Of a stretch of 64,000 bases of DNA, positions 46,874-57,207 are shown piece by piece; position 1 is the first letter of the stretch; each line of letters starts with the position of its first letter. The DNA comes from Rhizopus arrhizus (taxonomy: Eukaryota; Mucoromycota; Mucoromycetes; Mucorales; Rhizopodaceae). The translations under genes were made by a program, and so were the position numbers. The notes under the pieces are model-generated. The model saw nothing but the letters and a program-made list of their open reading frames with translations. It was not told the origin of the DNA and did not search any database. Location: assembly GCA_024220505.1 (NCBI GenBank), contig JAKZZE010000009.1, forward strand, positions 568,001 to 632,000, written 5' to 3'.

Positions 46874-48034
46874 TCAGAGCGCTTGCTTATTACGACACTT
46901 GTCCAAGCATCTGTGAGAATGTTCAGTAAACCGTTCAAGATGACTTGGCTTCAAGCTATTAGATGTTTCACTGATCCGGCTCATCAACGTTTCTTTCTCA
47001 AGAAGCTTGTGTTTTACTTTACTTTTGACCACTGACCAGAATTGCTCGATTGGATTACGTTCAGGAGAAGATGAAGGCAAGTAAGCGCAGGGGTAGCCGC
47101 GAGATTCTACGTATTTGGCTATGTACTCTGATGTATGGATAGGAGCATGATCGATCACGAGGCAGTGACCTTTCATGTGCGGATAACGGTCGATCTCATC
47201 CATTATGGCTTTTAGAAAGCTAACCTAGTGTCCCGTCACCGTTCCTTTGCTCATAGGCCCAATATCACCTTCCCACTTTTTCTTTTTATTGAATGGAGGC
47301 TGAGGAAGTCTAAGGCTGCATTTAATTAGACCTTCCGCAGAAATCATGCCTAAAATGGTTGTTGTTGTTGCTCGTGTTTTGGGAACTGTGACCACAGCCG
47401 GTGTACCTTTCTTTGACCGCGCCATACTACGTTTCAAATTAATACGGAAAGCGGATTCGTCAAGAAAGACACAGTTTCTCGTAAAATCCATGTCTGTTTT
47501 TTCCCATTTATGAATCCAATCCAAGCACTCTTGAATCTTTTCTTCACTGTTCCGGTCTATGGGTTGAAGCCAAGCCTTTTGAGAGATCAATTGCAATGTT
47601 TTTTTTTTTTAATAAAATCAAAGTGCTTTTAGATACTTTTAATTCTGTAAATATTTGCTTTGACTTTTTCATCCATTCGTCTAGGACAACTGAAGGATTC
47701 TCATCAATGCGCTCGAGAATAACGCTCTTGTGTTCCTCATGGAGATATGTGGACGACCAGCCTTTCTCCGTTTCTCAAAGATACTATCAGGATCCTTCTC
47801 GTACTGTTTAGACCATTTTTGTGCTATATGAACGTGAATCCCAAGCTGTTTTGCAGCAGAGGCTACACTCAGACATTTCTCAAACAGCAGATTGAAGAGC
47901 CTCAGTTTGTCCTGATCAGAATAGCATGTATAGTTTTGCTTCACTGATATTTCCCTCATAGTGACATCACTACTAGGCTTTGCCTCCTTTTCTATCTGGA
48001 TTGCCTCTAGTTCTTTCTCACTCTCCAGAGGCAA
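46874..48034 (-). pseudogene. Near-full-length Tc1/mariner-type transposase, broken
   Basis: A whole transposase can be followed on the minus strand. It has an N-terminal helix-turn-helix (LRLFNLLFEKCLSVASAAKQ, IAQKWSKQYEKDP) and a GRP-type linker; a frameshift into HKSVILERIDENPSVVLDEW; another shift in the A run near 47600; then the catalytic domain with VFLDESAFRIN (first Asp), a stop (TAG, about 47226-47228) in TGH*VSF, VIDHAPIH (second Asp) and SSPERNPIEQFWSVVK (third acidic residue). DHAPIH and SSSPERNP depart from the usual DNAPIH and PYSPELNP. At least two frameshifts plus one nonsense codon make it inactive. Terminal inverted repeats were not identified. Confidence 0.85.
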
Positions 48035-48039
48035 TTGAG

Positions 48040-48380
48040 CTAGCTATTGTGTATGAGAACTCAGTGTTTCAAGGCGAAACAACTCCTCATCAACAATAGA
48101 ATCCATTGGCTCAGGTATGCGATATTCGTCGACGACAGAACCTTTGGTGTAATCATGAAAAAGAAATCAATCAAGAACAAGCTCTTTTATATCCAAAAAT
48201 GCCAAGTCTTGTCCTACAAACTATTCTTAGCAGCAGGACATCTAATTTAGCAGCCAAGATGAATTTACATTTCGTACAACATGAATTTTTTTATTCTTGA
48301 CATCAGGTGAATTGATTTTCCAACAGGACGAATTTATTTTTCGTACAACATGAATTTTATTCTCGTCATTTCTGAAAAGA
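48040..48380 (+). mobile_element. Degenerate LINE endonuclease fragment with internal duplication
   Basis: Bases 48333-48371 match about 35 of 39 positions with the endonuclease end of the LINE at 1-1735 read on its coding strand (about 1622-1660); both contain ttatttttcgtacaac. A second, weaker version of the same segment lies just before it at 48257-48303, so the fragment holds an imperfect direct repeat about 75 bp apart. The sequence upstream (48047-48250) is open but not clearly recognisable. The fragment is too decayed to say whether it is the same LINE family. Confidence 0.5.
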
Positions 48381-48995
48381 GAGAAAACAAAATACAGTCA
48401 AGAGTGACATGAGTTTTATTTGTACTAGTCTAATGATTGTTACAAAAGACAATATATTGTAATATGTTTATTAAAATCAATAAATTAAATTGATCCCTTC
48501 AGTCAACAAAGAATTTTCACATGTTCAATCAGATAACCACGTTACGTTTGTGATTGATCTCGGTTAGATAAACGAAAAGAAAAAGAGCCTATTTTTTTAG
48601 CCTGTTTCATCCTAAGTTTGATCATGAGTCCTTTGTACAAGAAGACTGGGTTGCAAACAATGTCAACCGTTCTTTTTGACGCACTGACATCTTATTCTAC
48701 ACAACTTTAATTCACTTTACAATCAACTACTTTTCAATCTTTTATTGAGCATCACTCTTCAATACTTTTTTTTAATTCATAAATTCACATCTTTATTTGT
48801 CCTGAAATAGGTTTCAATAAGACATTACTGAATTCATCACCAAGCACTACCTTGAATATTATTTTATTAAATCTGCTGTGGCGCTTTTCTTTTGAACAAT
48901 TCATGTATTTATCACATAAAAGAGAGAAAAGATTCCTTTCACTGGTTCAATCAGAATTGGATGATGTCTGTATTCTTGTAGGGTGTCGATAAAAA
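48381..48995. other. Intergenic in the accessory zone
   Basis: AT-rich, no ORF or motif that I can support. Confidence 0.4.
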
Positions 48996-49303
48996 TAAAT
49001 CCTTTTTGTTCCAAGATCAAGTAAACTTTTCAAGATGTAAACGCATTCAACACAACCCCTTTTTTTTTGTATATGTTTTTGACCAAGGTTATTCTGTGAA
49101 TGCTTGTCTTTTTTTTTTATTGATAAAGTCATGTTGGTAATGATAACTTTTGAAATCATAATGTTGGTTGTATTCAACATGTCTCTTGTACTTTTCATTC
49201 AATCATCCCTACTGACATAAGCTACTTTTGTAAACCAAATGAAGAAAAAAAAGAGGTAGGGACATTTTGATTTTGTGCAACTGTGTAAACCTATTTTTGG
49301 GAA
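48996..49303 (+). repeat. Right copy of inverted ~307-bp A-tailed repeat
   Basis: Reverse complement of 44430-44735 with about 98 percent identity by eye. It begins at taaatcctttttgtt, the same start as the left copy, and ends gggaa directly before A-rich sequence (49304-49317). Both copies have the same 5' boundary, which favours a defined element or an inverted duplication over random truncation. Confidence 0.8.
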
Positions 49304-49400
49304 AGAAAAAAAAAAAACGTATGAGTTGAAATGGTAGGAAAAAAAAAAAAAAAAAAAAAACGTATGAGTTGAAATGGTAGAATAAAAAAAAAAAAAGATT
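49304..49400 (+). repeat. A-rich tail with a 20-bp unit repeated twice
   Basis: The unit cgtatgagttgaaatggtag occurs at 49318-49337 and 49361-49380. Each is preceded and followed by 10-24 A. This looks like tail expansion or replication slippage behind the right copy of the inverted repeat. Confidence 0.8.
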
Positions 49401-50061
49401 TGCATTATGTAATCCTTCATGAAGATCCCTTAAAATTAGACAAGAAAAGGGGGTCCTTTTTGATTGATCTTTAAGAATAGACAGATTATTCAAATAAGAG
49501 TCTTGTCTTTGAAGGATGTGGTGACGACATGTTTTACAAAAGAATGTTAAAAAAGGAAATTTGTAGTGGGGTAAACAAAGACCTCCGAAGCTAAGGATGT
49601 TTTGAATAAGATAATTAATAGACTATTTGTGTCTGAAACACACATGAAAACCATTCTCTGTTGTTCATTCAATATCCTTTATTTCTTTTCTGAAAAAAAT
49701 AAAAAAGTGGATTCACTTTTTATTTTTTCTTTAAAGTGCAACCACTTGTTATTCATCTCACGATTATCACGTTACCTTCCCCTTTTTTTATTTATTTATT
49801 CCAAATCATCAAGTGAGCCGTACATTCTTTTTGACTATACAAAAATGAGAAAGAGTTTTTTTTATTTATTTTTAAAAAAGGGTTTATAAAAGGAAGTTTC
49901 CGTAGAGTGGCTACTGGTGAGATTAAAAGTGTTTCACGGATGTTGTATCTCAGTTTCCTTGGTCAATGTTTCACGATATCTACCAATTGAAATAAAAGAA
50001 ACTGGAATACGTAAAAAAAAAAAAAAAAAAAAAAAAGGCGCCCTTTTTCTCTTTTTTGAAA
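49401..50061. other. Intergenic, promoter of the WRKY-like gene
   Basis: AT-rich; short ORFs without motifs; an A run at about 50013-50036 lies 25 bp before the start codon of the next gene. Confidence 0.5.
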
Positions 50062-51147
50062 ATGAATCACTTTGAATATCAACAACAACCTTTGATGCAA
50101 AAGGAAATGTATAAAAATGATGAATTTATAATAAATAATGATTTTCAACCTATTCAACAAAATTCATGGGCAGAGGAAAGCACAAAGACAAACGACCAAC
50201 TCCTTACAGACCCTGTTGCCTGTGACCTCAGGGATGTGATTGTCTATTATCAATCACAACCAGACTTACTTCGACTGATTTTATCAAGCAAAGTAGAAGA
50301 AGACAAACGAAGGACGGAAGAAGCAAAACTGAGAGCCAAGGAACTCGATTTGTTATTATTAAAACAAAAGGAGCATCCATTTATTTCATCAAACGATCCT
50401 AATTCACTCTTCAATCATCATCTCATGAACGGACAAAACGAGTTTGGCGAGAGAAGACCGAGTGCGATCGATATCTTATTAGAAGAGGATTGTATTCGTC
50501 GTGACTCTGCATTGGGTTCTTCCTTTGATAGTAGCTCGAATTCGAATGATGAATTAGACGACCGTACCTTTTCTCCAATCTCTTCCAACTCGACTTCAGC
50601 TGCTGCTTCCATCTTTTCATTAAAGTAATTTTTTGTCTCAGCAACAAATGAATTCCTAACCCCCCCCTTTTTTTATTTAGTTTTCCTCAACCATCCATGA
50701 CATCGATCATGACGAATCAAAAAGACATACATCCACTCTCCCCACCTTTCTCATTCAATCAGCAAGAGATCAAATCGGATCAACCTCGATCCTCTTGTAG
50801 TCATGATAACTCATCTCTACCTCCAAAAACAAGAAGAAGACGTGAGATGCAGGCCATTTCTAAAATCGTAGAGACCCGAGAGAATCCATACAACGATGGA
50901 TTCTTTTGGAAGAATAATGGAAATACGATTCAAAAGAAGACTGGCAACAAGAGCATTTATTATAAATGTTCAAATAGTACAAAGGTAATATGTGAAACCA
51001 ATTCTTAAAACCTGTTCTAATGGTTACCATCAGGGTTGTCCAGTGAATAAGACTGTAACAGCAAAAGAAAATGGAGAATATTTGATAAAATACAGAGGTG
51101 AACACTTGCTGAATTGTGGTAAAGTACAACGTATTGTGGACATGTAA
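50062..51147 (+). CDS. Transcription factor with WRKY-GCM1-like zinc finger
   Basis: Three exons: 50062-50624, 50681-50984, 51034-51147; 326 aa. The last 70 residues resemble a WRKY domain: DGFFWKNNGNTIQKK (about 260-274) stands where plant proteins have DGYxWRKYGQK, followed by SIYYKCSNSTKGCPVNKTV and YLIKYRGEHLLNC. The zinc ligands would be Cys284, Cys291, His313 and Cys317. The strand order and the GCPVxK and YxGEH phrases fit the WRKY-GCM1 superfamily, but the heptad is WKNNGNT and the ligand set is C2HC. The N-terminal part is Gln/Ser-rich with a helix (VEEDKRRTEEAKLRAKELDL) and phosphorylatable Ser stretches. Intron 2 splits the finger between its two Cys. It probably binds DNA; targets are unknown. 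Confidence 0.78.
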
Positions 51148-51492
51148 TACTTTATTCATTCCCTCTTTGTACATATCACCCCCTCTTTGATGTCCTCTTT
51201 TACCTTGCAATAAAAAAGGAGGGAAGCGGTTACTGGATTTCCGTTATGGATAATAACAAACCTTATTTTATACCCCAACCCCCCATCCCTCAATCCCATT
51301 TTTATTTTTGTTTTTGTTTTTAACCTCACAGGTTCCCAAGGGTCTTTTTTTTTAATACTCATTTTGAGTCGATTCATTTGATTGGAGAAGACGCATTTTA
51401 TGTCAGTTATCAAAAAAGGAAAATAGATTGTCTGATTTTTCTTGTTTATTTTTGCATTATTTAATTCATTCTTTTTTTTCTTTTTTTATAAA
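51148..51492. other. Intergenic between the WRKY-like and Zn2Cys6 genes
   Basis: Pyrimidine-rich 3' flank and promoter region with a T-rich tract (about 51470-51489) directly before the next start codon. Confidence 0.5.
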
Positions 51493-53544
51493 ATGTTTGC
51501 TACACTTGAACTACCCTTGAAAGGTTTACGACAATCGCTTTAAATATGTATCTCAGCTGAACTGTGATTGATAGATGACAGTAAACAAAAACGACTTAAA
51601 GTTGGAAGAGCATGTCATCCTTGCCGAATGAAAAAAATAAAGGTACACAATAAAATGCTGGGTGAGCACAATCATCATCAACTTTTTGTATAGTGCGATG
51701 GCAAGCAACCTTGTATGCAGGTACAATCTATCCCTAAACAGCTCATGTCTCACTCACTCATCTTTGTCTAAAATAGTGCAAAGGTAAAATGAAAATCAAA
51801 ATCACTCTTTTATTGATCAACAAATAGCCCGAAGACGCAAATGCTCTTATTTAAAGAACACGGACGATAATCTGATTAAACTACAACCTTTAGACAGTTC
51901 AGAAACAACAGATCCAATCGATGACAGCAAGAAATACACCCCAGACAGATCACACAGTCTGTTTGCAACTCAATCCGACAGGATCCACACCGACCACCCA
52001 CAGCCTTCATCCTCCACCAGACCCGATAAAATGATCCGACAGCTCACCGAGGGTCTCGTCCAGCTCTCTCTGAACACGAATGAGCATACGGAGCTGGTGA
52101 GTGAAAGCGTGACTCCCTGGCGTAGTTATGGTGAATTCGTTTGTTGGACACCTGAACCTCAGCTACCCAATTATTACAGTACACCGATCGAGATGCCTTC
52201 ACGCTCAAGTCAAGAACAATTGATCAACCTCTTTTTTACCGAATGCTGTCCACATCTCCTACCGATCCTCTCACGTACCCTATTTTACGATCAACTCAAC
52301 ATCAAGGGCTCACTCATCACGCCCCTCTTACTCAACGTGATCTATGCCCACGCAGCCAAACGATCCTCATCCCACTCAACCGAGGAGATCTATTATCATC
52401 GTGCTAGGAAACTCATGGACGATTTTTTAAGCCTGCCACGGATCAGTACCGTGATCGCGTTGATCTATCTGGCGCAGTATGAACCCGGTTCACATCGATC
52501 GAGTCGAGCATGGATGTACAGCGGCATGGCGATCCGGATGTGTTTCGAACTCGGCTTACATACCGCTCACTACAGCAGCCAAATGTCTCAGTGCGACATT
52601 GAGCTTCGTAAACGTGTGCTGTGGGCATGTTTGTGATGGACAAATTAGAGAGTTGTACGATGGAAAGACCTTGGATGCTGACATCAAAGGACATTGCGAT
52701 CGATCTACCCATCGCTTTACCAGAGAATACGGTGGGCGAACGGATCTTGCTCGAGGCCTTTAATCAACTGTGTAAGCTGATGATGCTTGTTGAAAAAGTG
52801 ATTGAGTTCTTTACGTATGATGTCCAGGAGCCCTGGACGGTCGGTGAGGAAAATCAAATCTTGCAGTTCTTGGACACACTTTACCGCTGGCGAGAGATGT
52901 TGCCTGCCGAATTGCGCTGGACAGAGAACGAGATCCCACCGCTGGCCGCCATCGTTAACCTTCACTTGCTCTGTCATGACCTCGAACTGTCCCTGATCAT
53001 GTGCTGCAGACAGAATGAGCATCGAGACAGACGACGTACACTTGCCAGTGCTATCACGACCATCGTCTCCCTCACTCTAAAACATCCTCATCTGATCTAT
53101 GCCCCTTCTTTCTCTGCCTTCTCTACTGTCTTTGCCGCCCTGACACATGCCGTTGACTTTCATCATCCTCTGCTGGCAGAGGAAGCCCAGAGAGAGTTTA
53201 GGAAATGCCTGAGAGTGATCAGGCTGCTGATGGAAAAGAGGGCCATGCCCGATTTACGCAATTTCTCTCGTCTGATCGATCTCACACTCCAACCCAAGGA
53301 AACTTATACAACCGCATTCTCTGCCATCAGTGACCTTTGTCAACATGAGATCTTTCCTGGTCAATCATCCCTCATCCCACTCCTACCCGATCCCTCCTCT
53401 CCTTCTCTCTCAGCGGCGCCCATGACAGCCAGTGGAGTGGGCACACCAGGATCGATCACACCAAGTTCTAGTATAGAACCTGCCGATTACACCTTTGAAC
53501 TTATCTCTGTGGCGGATGAATGGGCAAATTCAGTCTTGTATTAA
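51493..53544 (+). CDS. Zn2Cys6 fungal transcription factor with 7-nt microexon and a -1 frameshift
   Basis: Exons 51493-51523, 51575-51642, 51694-51720, 51777-51783 (only 7 nt) and 51828-53544. The first five pieces join in phase to a textbook Zn2Cys6 cluster (residues about 22-50: C-x2-C-x6-C-x5-C-x2-C-x6-C); the microexon supplies the fifth Cys (TGC). The basic KARRRK linker follows. The large exon codes a fungal-specific activator domain (about 110-460) with PHLLPILSRTLFYDQL and SRAWMYSGMAIRMCFELGLH. At 52630-52632 one base appears to be missing: the frame reads VLWAC then stops, while the next frame resumes FVMDKLESC and stays open to 53544. With one extra base the product would be 616 aa. 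The gene is otherwise intact and richer in G/C than its surroundings. It may be newly dead, or the base may be a sequence error. Confidence 0.82.
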
Positions 53545-54461
53545 ACAAATCATGTGTAAAAAAAGAATTTATGTTTTTTTTGTGTATAAAAAGTTGAAAC
53601 ATTTTTGGCACTTGTAACCCTCTTTTTTTTTTTCTGTTGCACTTTAAAAGGACAGTAAGACTTGTAAAGACAAGAATCATATTATTTATTCAAGAAACAG
53701 ACTACTTTTTTTATATTTAGAAAAAGGGGTAAACAAAATGAGACGGATTGAATACAATAAGCATCTTGTATAAAATATGAAACCATTTAAAAAAAAATAC
53801 TATTGTAACAAAAGACTGGTGTACTAAACTTGATTCTTTTTTTTTTTTTTTTTTTTTTTTTCTACAAATTCTTTCCTTGTTCAAAAGCCCAGAACTGTTT
53901 ATATTGTAAAAAGGCTTTTTGATATCAACCATGTTTTTTTTTAGGGATCTATGTGTGTGTGTGGCAGCACAGACAATGGCGTGTCTAAAGGATGAAAAAC
54001 TCATGTGAACAAAAAAAAAAAGAGCTGAACACAGGGTTTCAGCCTTTTGTCTTACACTAAATTAAAGCTTGTCATGGGCCGGGATCACGCAGATATGAAA
54101 CGCATCTTGATTTGATGGCTGTTGATCTTTCTAAAAGATGTCTACTCATTCTAAAAGACAGCTTGTTTACAAGGCTCAGTTGAAAGAACTCGGAAACTAT
54201 CTTTGTTTAGGGTGATCCCGACACTTAGTTGGATGAAACCAATAGAGAACAATAAAAGTCTTCAAGTTTTTATTGTAAACAAAAGAAAAAAGGGGGGAAG
54301 AGAATTCTATTTCAAAGGGAGAACATGCATTTTTTTTAAAGTATAGCCAGCCCACTTTTTTTTTTTTTTTTGGGTATCAAAGATGTGTGTTGCTTTAAAA
54401 CTGCAATACGATATTTTAAGGAGGGAGATATTTACAAAAAGAGAAGGAGGGAGGGGAAAGG
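53545..54461. other. Intergenic, no supported gene
   Basis: AT-rich with T homopolymers (about 53838-53860 and 54356-54371). It holds the 3' flanks of the convergent genes on both sides. Confidence 0.5.
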
Positions 54462-55061
54462 TTATGAAATAACAAGTAATTTTCGAAATACTTTTCTTGT
54501 ATTCGATTTAATCTTGTTGAATAAAGTTGATTTCTTCTTTTTTGGTAGCACAGGTAAAGGCTTTTCTTCAGTGATAATATCAGATAATGATTCAATGTTA
54601 TCATCATCGTCTAGTTCAATCTTTTGCTTCTTTCCTTCTAATTCTTGTACCATCGTCAAGTCACCAATGTCATTACCTCCGTAATATTCATTTGCTTCTT
54701 CAGCCCAAGATAATCCAGGCAAAGTGTTTTGTGCTTGATTGTTTTGAATTGATTTTTGTACGGAAAGATGAAATCCTTTGAGAATCTCATTTAATTCAGA
54801 CTGTCCAGTAGACAGATATTGATGGACTTGAGATAATATTTGCTTTTCTTGTTCTTCTTGTTTGTGTACAGGCACATATTGTTTAAAGCAAAGAAAATTA
54901 TTCAACTCGTTTGTTGACTTGTCATGAAAGGTGTACATAAAATCTTGAGTGGCCCAATCAAATGATTCTGGTACTTTATAATCAAGAGGTGAAGATAATT
55001 TTGGTAAACCAGCATCGGATGGAAAAAGAATATCACTTGAATTATTAAATTCACAATCCAT
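54462..55061 (-). CDS. Uncharacterised acidic protein
   Basis: Single-exon ORF of 199 aa with balanced composition. It has an acidic N-terminal two thirds (FDWATQDFMYTFHDKSTNEL, QILSQVHQYLSTGQSELNEI), a conserved-looking LSWAEEANEYYGG, an acidic run (ELDDDDNIESL) and a strongly basic end (PKKKKSTLFNKIKSNTRKVF). The basic tail could be a nuclear signal or a membrane or nucleic-acid contact. No known domain is recognised. The upstream region (55062-55255) is A/T-rich and lies between this gene and another minus-strand gene. Confidence 0.6.
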   Translation of the reverse strand: MDCEFNNSSDILFPSDAGLPKLSSPLDYKVPESFDWATQDFMYTFHDKSTNELNNFLCFKQYVPVHKQEEQEKQILSQVHQYLSTGQSELNEILKGFHLSVQKSIQNNQAQNTLPGLSWAEEANEYYGGNDIGDLTMVQELEGKKQKIELDDDDNIESLSDIITEEKPLPVLPKKKKSTLFNKIKSNTRKVFRKLLVIS

Positions 55062-55255
55062 TTTTTTATTTTTTGGTAAAGAATAAAAGCAAGAAAAAAA
55101 AAAAAAGAAAGAGAAAAAAAGAAGGTGAATTTATATTTCATAGATGCTTCAAATCTTGTGTCTTGATGCACAACATTTTTTTTTTTTTTTTTTCCTTGGT
55201 GCCACTAACGGAACTAACAATTCCGATTATAAAAAAGAAAAGGGAAATGTTTTTC

Positions 55256-55603
55256 TTATTTATTTGTTAAAGGATAAATGAATAAAAAAAGGATTAAGCC
55301 GATAACAAGTAATATTGTCAATAAGTTACAAACAGCTTTTAGACTAAATTTTTGTCTCTTTTTTATTTCTCCTTGTTGTACTTCCTTTAATTTATCTAAT
55401 TCTTTATATTCATCGTCTATCCACACAATAGATGATTGAAGGCGTGGGTGAAATGTGTGGATCCCAAGACCAATGGTTGACAGCGAGTTGGTTGATACTT
55501 GACGTGTCGGTGATTTTAATTTATTAATTGAATCAGATGAGTTTTGCATATAAGCGCTTTCAGGGTACTCAAGATGACTACTACTGGCTATTGAATCATT
55601 CAT
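55256..55603 (-). CDS. Small single-pass membrane protein, tail-anchored type
   Basis: Single-exon ORF of 115 aa. A Ser-rich polar N-terminus (about 1-60) is followed by a charged helix (WIDDEYKELDKLKEVQQGEI) and one long hydrophobic segment near the C-terminus (AVCNLLTILLVIGLILFLFIY, about 90-110), ending only a few residues later. This fits a tail-anchored protein of the secretory pathway. The short helix is not a clear SNARE motif. The pattern also recalls the cytosolic and membrane part of Kre6/Skn1-type proteins, but the lumenal catalytic domain is absent. Confidence 0.55.
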   Translation of the reverse strand: MNDSIASSSHLEYPESAYMQNSSDSINKLKSPTRQVSTNSLSTIGLGIHTFHPRLQSSIVWIDDEYKELDKLKEVQQGEIKKRQKFSLKAVCNLLTILLVIGLILFLFIYPLTNK

Positions 55604-56627
55604 AAAGTATAGAATTTATTATTATTATTTTTTTTAAAAAAAAAAAAAGAAAAAAGAAAAAAAAAAAAGTTCTTTTCATCTCTCATATCCTCTCTCTCTC
55701 TTTTTTTTTTCTTTTCGCTTTCTTTCTATTCCCCTTAAACAATGTCGGTATGCATTCAACCGAGGGAAAAGAATCTTTTTCCTTTTTAAGAAAATAGAAT
55801 AGCTTTTCAAAAGAGAAATCCTATATTCATTATCTGCACTTATTTTGTAATTTACCTATTCTTGATCAAATAACCGCGGCTTTTATTTTTTTATGATTTT
55901 ACTTTATAAATCTTGAAAACGTAATCATTGTTATAAAGCATACGTTAATTAAAAGAAAAATGATGCATTTTGTAGATCATGTTTGCTTTGATAGAAAAAC
56001 AAGTGAATGTTGAGTGCAAATGAAAAAAAGATCAACATCAGATTATTGAGCAGTAACATTATTTTGGTAATAGTGAAACAATCCAGAATCATTTATTAGC
56101 CCTGATAATAAATTGGATTGAAGAAATTGTGGGGTTATCTAATGAAGACATGTCTGAATTGTATATAAAATTCCCTTCATTTTTGTTTTTTTTTGATACA
56201 ATAGGAATTTACAGAGTGAAAACTTGATATTACAAACAATAAGAAAAAATGAAACGGGGGAAAAGAAAGAGGATCCTCATTCCCCTTTATTGTACATAGT
56301 CAGTTCAGATCTTAATGAACTATCTTTATATTCTCTCACGTGGATACAATAGTCTGTACTTGTCATACAGACATTAGAGTTGCAGATGGTGAAGGCAAAA
56401 AGGAATTACTGTTTGAGTATAGATCAACTTGCCAACTACAGTCTTGATTTAAATAGTTTATGTTGTGATAAATTCGATTCTTGGTCAGAATACAACTATT
56501 GAACAAGACAAAAAATAACGACAGTGATGGCTGATACTAACTTGACTAGTTCAAATCACTAATAAATCAAAAGCACAAGTATTCATAGATACTTTGTATA
56601 GTTAACTTAGTACCCTTTCCTCCCTCT

Positions 56628-56662
<35 letters not shown>

Positions 56663-57171
56663 AACATTGTGAGGTGATGTATGGTAAAATAAGGCAAGTA
56701 CACTCACCAAAAAGTCATACCATTTTATAAAAAAGTGATACGTTGCTCATTTTCAAATGTGTAGCAATATACTCCCACAACTATCCTAATACAATCGTTT
56801 TCTCTCTAAACAGACTTGGTCAAATTCCACCTAGAATTTACAATGTTCACAACCATAAGTTTATAAATTTAAATCCTGTTCTCTTTAGATTATGCATTTT
56901 TTAAATTTATGACAACAATGAAAACTTTGTACAAATTCTATAATCAAGGAGAGGGTAAGCTATTGATTATTAGACTTAATGTGGGTACTGTGCCATATGA
57001 CGTGTTGTGTAATATACCTAGGTGGTAGCGCTTATTTGTAATGAACCTAAATTCAAACCTTGCTCACTTTTTGTAGTGTCTTTCTGGCATTTGGCTATCT
57101 TTAAAAATAAATAGAATCTGTCCTAAACATTTGCAATCTTGTAATTCCTACCTGTCACCAGAGGGGCTCCT

Positions 57172-57207
<36 letters not shown>

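Noticed and set aside
44430..49303. Inverted repeats read as a small gene (same 60-odd residue ORF in both copies)
   Set aside because: The shared ORF is Lys/Asn/Ile-rich translation of AT-rich DNA, diverges straight after the repeat boundary and has no domain; the repeat identity explains the match.
52443..53022. Minus-strand ORFs opposite the Zn2Cys6 gene
   Set aside because: Shadows of the G/C-richer coding strand; no motif.
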